Assembly (NCBI GenBank): GCA_964019165.1
Contig: OZ025274.1
Span: forward strand, 15,843,858 to 15,907,857
Length of the DNA stretch: 64,000 nt
Direction: 5' to 3'
Source: Mastigias papua
Lineage: Eukaryota; Cnidaria; Scyphozoa; Rhizostomeae; Mastigiidae
Shown: positions 1 through 11,800 of the stretch, piece by piece
Position numbering within the stretch: the stretch's first letter is position 1
How the letters are laid out: the number at the start of each line of letters is the position of its first letter
Notes under the pieces: model-generated
Database searches by the model: none
Told to the model about the DNA's origin: nothing
Seen by the model: only the letters and a program-made list of their open reading frames with translations
Program-made: the position numbers and the translations under genes

Positions 1-622
<622 letters not shown>

Positions 623-2815
623 GATTGTTTCTTCCTCCAATTCTTTCAATTTGCTTGACTTCTCAGTAATCTCTTTATTCTTAAAACTACCAATCTGTGT
701 TTAAAAATATTTCATATGATTGCCTTGCAAACAAAAATAATCTTGCAACATAAAAGAAAATTATGGATTTTGTAAGATCTTCCAGAATAAAACAGGACTA
801 AACAGTTCAAGGATTAGATCCCAATCGAATTCTTTCAGACGTACCGACATACTTCATACAATATAAGTGATGCAACGACCTACGATGGCAGCACCATTGT
901 TTAAGCTAATATATTCCCAAAGTCAAGTTATTTTTGTCTTTACAACATGATTGGCCTTCTGACTCTCTCCCCCTCTCTCTCCCTATGTGCGTGTGTGTGC
1001 TAAGTACCAGCAAGCTATTGGCGTCTTTTGGTGACCCCCCTCTGAACAAGCAATATCTACTCTAATGTGCTCATGGCATTGTCTTTAAGTTCAATCCAAT
1101 GTTCATTATTTCTCTAAATCTTGGTTTTTTGCCTACCTCTCAGTTTTGCAAGAATCTTACCTTGACCTGACAATCCTGAAGTCTTCTAACTTCCTCTTCC
1201 TTTTGCTGTAAAGTCTTCTCTAAATTTTGAATCCATTCTTCTAATGACTACGAAGGCAAAATGCTATCTATTTCTAACATTGACTCAAAAATTATGCAAA
1301 GCTCACTAGCTACAATAAACCCTTCCCTTTACATTATAACTTGTGAAATCTGAAATAAGGAAAGAACTTGAAGCTGTATTAATCATAACATATTAATAAT
1401 AGAACAAGATTAATAATAATAAAAACCAACCTGAGTTTTCATTTCTTGGCGTGACAATTTCTTAACAAGTTTCTCTTTTTCATGGTAATCAGGATTCTCC
1501 ATTACATTTGATAATCCATCGCTCTTTTGATCAACTTCCTTTCTCTAAATGCAATTGATTGATTTTGAAATTGCAAGATTTCAATGCGTATGTGAGTAGG
1601 ATTACAAGAGGATTATGACTCACTTTGATTCGATAGAAGTGAGAAAACCTAGTAATATTGTGAGTGTACTTAGAGATAAAGTAAGATTGTTGAAAATGGC
1701 AAAGCTTATAAAATAAAGACAAAACACAAAACACAAACCAACGAATCAGCAATATTTTCAAGCCTAGCAACATCATCGTTTTGGTCTTTGGACTTCTGCT
1801 TTAAGTACTCATTATTCTTTGTGACATCCTGCAAGGAAAACAAACCAATCTTATAGAAATGTTTGTAGTGGAAGACCCGTATAAGTGATCCTTGTTGTAA
1901 AATGGGAGATATTATAGTTGTCACGTTGTTGTTGTTGTTCTCAACCTCTTTCTGCTATTCTTTTTCTTCCCTCTATTACTCTCAACTTTCTCACTGTTTT
2001 ATAATAGAGTTACGATTCCTACAAACAATACTTAGGTGCGATTCTTTTATTTTCAAAGTTCTGTAAATTTTAAGTTCTTTTGTTCTGGTAATATTCTCTC
2101 TCATATTGATCTTACGTATATTTTGGACAGGTTTTTAAGAAGATTGTTTTCTTTGTGTTTTAAACTGCATACATAACAATTCCTGTCATATTAACTCTTT
2201 GAAACCATAAGAGAATTAAGATGTGGTTTTCCATTAGATATGTTGAAAGATATTAATAAGACTGAAGGGATTTTACGTTTTAAATTGGTTTACTCCTAGA
2301 AAATCTTGACCTGGGAAAATGAGACCATGTGAAAAATGAACGAAACAATCTAGCAACCTACAACACGTAACTTCATAGGGAACCTAGAAGAGTTTCTGGA
2401 GACCACGAGGATTGGAGTCACAGTGTTTTATTAACGGTAGTAACTGTTGATATTTCCATGAAAGTATATCTATGATATTTATCATAATATATATGTATTC
2501 CTCTATGAAACACTGATCCCGAAAGGTGGAATTCCCATGTACAATAATTCGAAAAGTATGGAAACCACTGATATGGAAAGAAATAGTGGAAACCAAAAAA
2601 AGTATGTGATACGATATGATAAAGAACTCAGATGATAAATTAAGGGTAAATTAAAGTGTTTGAAAAGTGTGTTGATAAAATGAAAAACAAATTACCTCAA
2701 GTTTCGCTTTCAATGACGAATTCAGTTCAGTAGCCTTAACTAGCTGTTTTTCTTTCTCTCTTATTTCAGTTTCTAACTCCTTTAATCTTCGACTTTCATC
2801 TTGTTTGAAAGATTT
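623..2815 (-). CDS. SAM/RA gene exons 12-16: coiled coil
   Basis: Exons at 2696-2815, 1739-1828, 1431-1544, 1161-1247 and 623-694, all phase 0 at both ends. The translation is charged with heptad-like leucine spacing (for example RRLKELETEIREKEKQLVK and WIQNLEKTLQQKEEEVRRLQ). For the exon at 1739-1828 the donor GTTTGT was chosen over an overlapping GTTGGT because only it keeps the next exon open. The symmetric exons make in-frame exon skipping possible. The gene continues beyond position 1. Confidence 0.78.
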
Positions 2816-5800
2816 CTAAAATCAATGGATTTATAATGATTGACATCATTAGGTATTGAAGGTGGAAATCCGATTTTTAAACAACCAGAAATAAATATCC
2901 AATGTTGAACATTTATTGAATAAGCAGATACAAATCTTACCTCTGGCGAACCAAGAAAATTCACTTTCACAAGTTTAAAGACTGAAGGCTGCATGGCGGA
3001 AGGCGCCACTTTCAACAGATGAGCATCCATTGGAATTTGTGAACTTTCATGGTTACTGAGTATTCCTAAAATAATTATGAACAATCAAAAATCGGGATAT
3101 ATCTTAATGTTTACAAATTATAATTTGCTGGGTACCAAATATGACTTATTGGTAAAAGGGTTAGCTTCAAAGCAGGGAGAGGAAGTGTTTAATATTTTAT
3201 CAAAAAATCCTAATAAGCCATGAGGTCTTGTTATATATACTTCAGTTGCTTGAAGACTGTTCCTAGAAATTATCTTTGGGGAAGGAGCTCTCTGGGGGAT
3301 GTAAGACCTTCAGTTTGCCGCAAAATGGGCAAGGCCACCATGGCTGATGTATATCCGCTTAAAGCATTCATTATTATGTGTTCAATTGGTCGGTGAATAA
3401 TTTGAATCTCTAAATATAGCAAACTCATGAAATGTCTGCCTCTCTGATGCACCAAATTCTGCTTCTTCGACAGAATATAAGAAAATAAAGCAACTAGCCG
3501 ACAGAAATGGCAGCATTTGGTTATTTGACGGCAGACATTCTGTCTGTGGGTGCAACACTACCGCATCCAACTGTCTGAATATGCTCGATATTGATTTAGA
3601 CATGAACCAAAAGGGACATATATTAAGAGCTGGGCATTGAAATCATGCTGAGTTTTTGATTTCAAAATGATTACGATTACGTCATCAAGTAACAAAAAAC
3701 GAGAAAGTCGATTTGGTTATAAATAATAGCAACATGGCGCAAAGAATTTGTTTCAGTCAGACAGATTAGGATATGATCCTGAAAACAAACATTCTGCTTA
3801 ATTTTAAGGAAAAAATAAGAGAACGAACGATCATACCTTGTTTACTAGCATTTTTAACCTGATAAAGTGAAAATGAATTGATCATTTCATTTTTCTGCAA
3901 CTTTTTCAAAGCGATTCCAATGATTTCAGAGCATTTTGTGTTCATCATTGTGTCAATTTTAACTGATCGTTCATCATTTCCCTCCTCTGAGAATACAATC
4001 TTAAAAGAAAGGATGCAATTAGTGAAAAGTGAAACAAACCAAAATTGAAAGCATTTTACGAAATGATGGATACATTATAATCCGATTCATAATTAGGCAG
4101 TATTAACGAAATGTTTGATTTTCCAAGCCATGTCCTCTGGGATACAAACAAGTAATGGTGACAAGAACGTCAATCAATTAATTCTATATGATTTGTCACC
4201 ACTATAAGAATTCGTTATCCCGTAGTTTTCCAATAGATGCTCCAATTAATGCAGCGACAACAGCTCGCACATATTTTTGTTGAGATGCTGAATCATTTGA
4301 ACAAGGCTTGCCAAACAACAATAATCACCATATTTTACCACAAATTTCGACAACGTCCTTACATATCTAACACATACGTTACTACGTTGCAGAAAAAAAT
4401 TACAAGAAAGTATTGACATAACGATCACATACGATGACTGATCCTTCGGGACGACTTTTCAGCTCGAATCTATATCGCTCAGCATCAGGCCAACGGCATT
4501 GAAAAACGAGAGGACAGTCATTTTCTTTCAATACAATTTCCGGCACTGTGGAACAAACTCACTTTCTTAGAATATATTTTAATATGAAAGCAAATTAACA
4601 TTTTTCATAATCTACCCTCTTTTATACATCGTTAACTCAATTGATTCATAATTTTTATATTTGATTTACAATTCGCCTATCATTTCGTAACGATATTATC
4701 TGTGGAAGACATCAACCATTACACGTGACCAAAACATGATTTACGAACTAATGTTCGGCAAACTCTCACTGGAAATAAAATGGTAATGATTGGCTGCATG
4801 AAACCCCTGAAGGATGCTTTAATAATGTATAACTGGTGACCACAAATGGACATCGAGATAGTACTGGTGGATAATATAGCAGCCACAACGGTCTATGTAT
4901 AACGCATTGGTGGTTCAGTGGTAGAATTCTCGCCTGCCACGCGGGAGACCGGGGTTCGATTCCCCGCCAATGCAGTTCTTTTAAACTTTTTATCACCCTT
5001 CTCTTTCGTATACGCCAACCTCTTGAGTGACGTATTGAATCAAGGGCGATGATCATGGATACCCTTTCGGCCCATTTATTTCATTCTTCTAATATTTATA
5101 TGGCCTATGTCCTAAAAACGTTTGGCACTTCTAGCTGTCTGTTATACAATGTTGTTTTTACTTCTCCTTTTAATCTTTACTTTGAGAACACGTAAAAATA
5201 ATAGAGGTGTATGTACTGTTAAAAAAGATAACTTAACGCAATAAAACCAACTTTGGTTAAAATACATTACAAGTTTTCTCACAAGGAAGTGGTTTTTAAG
5301 AAAATAGTGCTCTACTGTACAAAATGCTAAGAAATGTCAGTACTGTGTTTCTAGGACTTAAGACAGTTAATAAATTAATGAGACATTTGAAATTAAAATT
5401 TTCAGGCAAGCCATTTAAGTGTATAAATTCCTAGTGATAATCTACGCTTTTTCACTCTGTGTTATGTCTGTGTAATGCATATCTGACTGTGAAAGGTGCT
5501 GCTGTGTTACAAACAGTTGAATATTCTTGCAGAGAAAGCCTTAAGAAAGTTTCAGTACTGAAATCATGAAAAAGCTAAGAAACTTTCAGTGCTGGGCGAA
5601 AAAACTTTCTCATAAAGAACGTGTGTTGCATAGATAAGTGGATATAAGCTAGGGTAAAGTATTTCTCTTTTATATTAGTTTCTTAATATCCAAAATTGCA
5701 AACTACGTGAAAATACACGCTTTTCTATAAGGAACCACTTTATAAGGAACCTACATGTAGAATGTCAAAATATTTAAAGAACTTATACTACTAAAGGAAA

Positions 5801-8800
5801 ATTCTCTAAGGAACATTTCAATTTGAACAATGTTTAAAACACCAAACAATCAAGAATTAGGAAGCTGGTTCCATTCATTTATAGCCAAACCCCGCATACA
5901 TTGTTTGCTATGCTTGCGTTAAGTCCCTCATTTTTCATTGATCTTGCGCTACAGCCAAAATTAAAGGCAAAATTCAAGATTGAAATGTTTTCCTTTTGTC
6001 TGTACCATTTTATGGCAACAATTGTGCGCTGAAAATTACGGAAATGTGAAGGAACTTCTAGAACTACAATTTGATCACTGGAGGTCCAAAAATAAGGAAC
6101 TTTTGGAACTAGGCCTTGAGCTAGGGTCCTTATAAAAAAAAGAGTGTAGAGCGAAACAGACACATAACACGAAGACAGTAGCAATCAAAGACTGAATAGT
6201 GAGACAATATAAAGTCTTTTATAAAATCAAGGCTCAAAATCTTATTGCAAGGCTCAAGCTTCATAAAGGGTTAGATATTGTGCTAATTTGAGTTTTCTTT
6301 AGAAAAACAAAACTATGTGAGCTTCATTGACTCGGGCTGGGAGTCAGTTATGCCATGATGCGATTCAGCACCACTTCAGCCAGCATCCGTCACACATTTT
6401 TTAGTAAATGAATCGCTAAAATTTAACAATTATTTAAGAATATTCCTAGGTTCAAAATCAAAGCGTGTTATGAATATCAAAACTCACTGAAAAATTAGGT
6501 AGCAATATAAAAAAAGTGTGAATGAAATATCGCTGCTTTCATACATAATCGCTGATAAATCAAGGATGCCGGAAGCACAGAAGAAAAGGGGGCGAGAGAT
6601 GTGCCATTTTTGAGTAATGATAAAATATTCTGAAGTATGAAATCTTGCCAAGAAAATCAGACAGTGCATGATATGACACTAGTTAAAAACTAACATGTTT
6701 CGTGCACTGTGTATAGAGGTTGCCCCCTTGCCCTTCTCCTGCACAGGCATCCCAAAAAAGTGGCAATTGAAAGAGAAGAGGGTAAACAAAGTTGAAATCT
6801 GACCTGATTTTCTGCTGTAAGATTGAACCAAATAGTAGGAGTTGGCATCCACAACCAAGTCCAATTTCTCTAGCACTGTCCTAGTAACTTCCACTGATGT
6901 TGTTGTTGCTGTGACAAGTAAAGAAACATTATCCAAACCCACATCCTTCACACCATTCGTCCATATCTTTATTATGCCTTGTGGAGTTGTTTGTAAAAGA
7001 TATTTTAACGATGAATCGACTAGCTTCTTCCTACTACTAAATAATTTCGACAACCTGCCGGATCTTTTGCGTCGAAACGAAAAGGCTTCTTTTAAAAAAC
7101 TCCTCTTTTTCCCCGACGATTTTGTGTGCTTTTCATTAGATTTTGTTGCATCTAAATCCCAAACCCCATCTGATCGCTTAGTCGGTGATGTACTTTTTGA
7201 TCTTTCTTGATCTATGTCTGGTTTATCAATTGAGGCTGCATGCTCACTCATTGCCCTCCTGTAATTCCCTTTTTCTTTTTTCGACTTTGGTGATTTCTGC
7301 TTTACTCCTGTCGACAGTTTCGGCGGCGTCGAGGATGGCAAATATCTATTCTCTTGATCTTCCGATGACATTTTTAAAACTTCAAGAACGGCCAGCATTT
7401 TCTCACGATCATAACCGGATACATTATCTAAAGCATCTGGAAAGATACAAAAAGTAAAGACGTGAAAAGTCTGTTGGTACTACAGAACTTCACTATAGCA
7501 CGAAAAAGCGGGAACATTCTTTAAGCATACTGAAAGCTTTTTCGTCCGATACTCGTCAGAGTATGAAACGTCGGATAATGACCGAAAGGTGAACCGAAAT
7601 ATATAGCCAGATGCGGGTGCACGTGATATGATGAATAATGCGTCTATTTGGCCCTATGATTGGCCACGTTGATTGGCCAGAAAGTAAAGAAATACAGATC
7701 TGGTTACATACCGTATACTATCTACATCAAGTCATTTTTATTGTCTGAAAATGTTACATGAAGTAACTAAGGACCTATAACGAGTCACTGGTGACAGAAT
7801 AGAGGCCAAATCCAAAACATGATTGAAATACAGTCAAAAAGCATTTAAAGACATATGGTAACATTTCAATGTTAAGCATAAAGATAAAATAATACATTTA
7901 AAAAAGGATTAAAATTCTTACCTAAGAGGGACATTTCAATATCAAAATCTTCAGGAATTTTCAAAGCGTATATTTCAGAAAGAATCAGCTCTCGATCATC
8001 AACATCTGTAATTCCAATTTCATCTATCGAAAAATATCAAAGATTGTTGCCAATTAAATAAGTCTATTATACCTATAAATATTCTATAAAAGTTTGGGGA
8101 TTTTCTGGTTGTTTCATTTATCTATTTTCATTCATATAATTGAAAATATATTTCGCATTCAATAAATTATCAATAACTGCAAGGATCTATTTAATATAAA
8201 TAAATCGCTCAAATAAGAAGAGTATCACAAAACAGTATAAATTAAGGAAACAATCGAAAGGAATAAATGAGGGTAAGAGAGAAGAGCAAAACCTGAGGAA
8301 AAAATTACCAAGGAGTTGCAAATCAATAGTCTGAAGTTGTCGCCCATCTATGTCCTTTTCTAAAATCAGAACCAAAAGTCGAACAGATATAATACTTTCA
8401 AAATAACAAAGGCATTTCATAAGAGCTCTATTGATCATATCTTTCATTTATGATACACAAATATGTAATAAAAAACAGCAAACTCATATTAAATTGAATT
8501 GATCAGAATTGTAGCTAGATTTTGTCTAGCCAATAAAATCAATGTATGTTGTTACGAGCTTTATTAAATAAATTAAGTCCTTTTCCCTTAAAGCCCACTC
8601 TTCAACTATACACACTAGCTGACACTAAGCTGACACAAGCTGACGTCATTAGATGTTAGTCTACAAAACAAAAACAGCGCCATTTTATCACCTGATTTAC
8701 CAGTACATGAGGTATAGAGGAAAACCTACGCGATCAAAAGAAGGATATGAGAAGCTCAGTGATATCCGCCGTGTCGGTCAGGGCTTACAATAAAATACAT

Positions 8801-11800
8801 CAATTTTTGATCGATGATGGCAGTCTGGCATTCCCCCTTAAAATCTAAATTTCTCCCTTTGGTAGGAAGTTCCTCCTAGGTCTGGAAACAAGGCCTTAGG
8901 AAAATGGGAAGTAACGATATGGTTATAAAATCATAAGAAGTACAACTTACCTTCAAAAGTAAGACGAAGGTCAGCTAACCCAATGATTTCCAACCAATCC
9001 CCAACGTCATTTACTGTCCAATCGTCCACTGGAGTGTTTTCGAATTTTGGATCTTCCTAATTGGAAGACGAAGAGTAAAATATGAAATTCATGCACAACT
9101 TGTAGCTCTGAAGATATGGCAAATTGCTTATAGTTAATCATAAGATTGAAATTATCATGACAAATTGAAACACAAAGATGAAAATTAAGAATAATTTCAC
9201 GCGCTTCGTTGCAAAAACCAGTATTTTAAGGATGACAAACCAAGACTGAGTGAAGAACAATGCTCTAGATAGGGCGCTTTCCTACACGGGAAAAATCTTC
9301 AAATATTTCCAAGAATCTTTTTGCCTTTGAAGTTTACAGAATGCGAAAACCTTGCAGAGTCAGAAGAACTTTCTGTTATTAGCTTCTCCCTTACTTAATT
9401 TCCTGAGCACTTTTTATTGATAAAAGGTTCTATTGAAAACAATGATCATAAGGGATGAACACTTGTATATCCGGAGGGTGCTTTGTGTTTCAGGGTCGAA
9501 TATAGAAACATCGCGGTATCAATCTTTTTTCCAAACTCTTTCTATTCTAAAACATTCCATTAGTACTTTATCGAGAGCAACATGATGCACCCACCAAAGA
9601 TGGTATAATAGGATTACTTGGAAGATAAGAATGGAAAGAAAATCACAAACCTGCAATGACACTTCGCCCAAATCATCAACATAGTTTGTATCGTCTTCAA
9701 TGTCACTTAAAATGCAGATTGCACAACTTATTGATCAAGAGTATATTCAACAATATTAGCAAATCAGAAGGAGAATATTTAAAGTGGTAAACAGAAAAAG
9801 AGACTAAAACAACAGAAACATCTTTTAACTTGAGAAGGCATGAATATTGGCAGCTTTATCGTCGTACCTGGCCCAGACTCAAAGGATGTGTGGCTGTAAA
9901 GGTGTGATGTAATAAAAAAATTGTGGCTGGGCCTCCGTACGTTCAATCTCTTTAGATAGCAAATCCACAATTCTATTTCTAACTTTGATAATCCACGTCC
10001 AAATAACAGATTTCTTGAAAAAACAGTACGTTAACATTTAAGAAGAAAAGACATACTAGAGAAACGGGTTCATCAATAGTTGTAAAGTTACCTGTTGATA
10101 TCAGCAGTATAGTTGAGCTTCAAGCCATCATCACTGGTAGAAACTCCATTTTCAATAAAATTGAAATTATCATGAACACGATCATCATCATCAATATTAC
10201 CATCTGACTGAGTAAGAGTTCTTTCCCTCATTAATTTTACGATGTTTACTTTCTTCGCATCAACATTCTCATCACTTGATGTGCTAGAAAATGATGACCA
10301 CTTTCTTCTGAATACATTCCTCTCCATTTCCATGGCATCATTGCTTGCTTCGTCTTTGTTTGAGCTTCCTATTGATGACTTCCTTGAACTCGATTGGGCA
10401 TAAACCGAAGGAATTTCGTTTGATGGTATAATTATGCATTCGTCTGCATTTGAAGTCAAGCTATTTTTTACGGAATGATTTGTCGGGAAATCCATTGATG
10501 CATCAGTCCCATTCATTCCAACAGGCTCAGACGACAGATGTTCAATAGTGTTTTCCCTTACAAAGCTTGGTTCTTGGCTAGTTTCTTTTACCCATGATTT
10601 CGCAAGAACAGGGCTTGAGTCCGTGGATGACAACAGTGGCTCCTCTTCAGAATTTGTTCTATGCAAATCACGTAATCCACTATTAAATTCTTCCTCCATT
10701 GTTGGAGAATCTTCATCAAATGATGCACTTCTATCGCTAAACGATCTTCTTCTTTCTCGCCCTTTGTCTGAAATATCACTGGCTGACTGATAACCATTTA
10801 ATGCATCCATCTCAAGTAAACTGTTCTGATCATAAAAAACGGGAGGTTTAAGATTCTCATGAGGTGAAGCTTGAGGTGTATCAGGTGCATGGTTATTGTC
10901 AATAAATTTCTTGCTTAGATTTGCTGGCTTGGATGGCACAACAGGCTTAGTTCTAGTTTTGTCATTGCTAGTAGACATATCAAATTTTTTGGCTAACGAC
11001 AAAACACTTGGCATACTTTCTGCTGCCACAACAGATGCATCAGAACTTTCCATATTTGCAATGTATTGAGAATGTGCAGCATCACCAGGTGTCTCATTAA
11101 TGATACTAGAAATGACTGCTCCAGCTTGATAAATGCTGTGTCCTTGGCTGCCTTGCAAACTATCCGTTTTATCAAAACCATTTTTCAATCCAATTTTGGT
11201 CTCTATATGTGTTCCCTCCATTATATCATCTTTTCTATCTAAAGATTCATTCTGTTGATAAAGAATGCTTTTCGAAAATGGAAGATCGTCACTAGTTGTA
11301 AATTCCATGTCATCATCATCTCCATAAATAGTAGGGGGATCAATAATATTTAGTGTCATGTCTTCATCACTGTCAAAAGCATCCATATCCATTGGGGGTG
11401 GGGGCACAAAAGGCAAAATTTCAGCATCCAAACTTGGAGCTATATTGAGAGTGACATTATGATATGATCAAAGGTTAATTGAAACCAGCTAAATGATAAA
11501 TAAAAACAAATGATAGCAGATACCAATCTGCAAAGTACAGGTAAATTCTAGGATTGAAAATTGAAGAAATAGAACCATCTGATTTTGAAAATCAAAGGAA
11601 GCTTCTAAAGTCCTAACTGAGATTTCAGTAAACAGAAATAGGATTTCTAGAACCTCATTAAGAATGCCATGATCTGTAGAACAAAATGACCAAACAGACC
11701 AGGAAAGTAGTTAAAAATTTGATCATAGACTACCAGTTTTCTCAGGACTATTTTTAAAACAAATACCTTGACTTTTCAGGTATTCCAGACCACATTTTAA

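Noticed and set aside
3382..3603. Minus-strand frame between SAM/RA exons 10 and 11
   Set aside because: Exons 10 and 11 already join in matching phase and complete the RA-like fold; this frame lacks flanking splice sites in phase.
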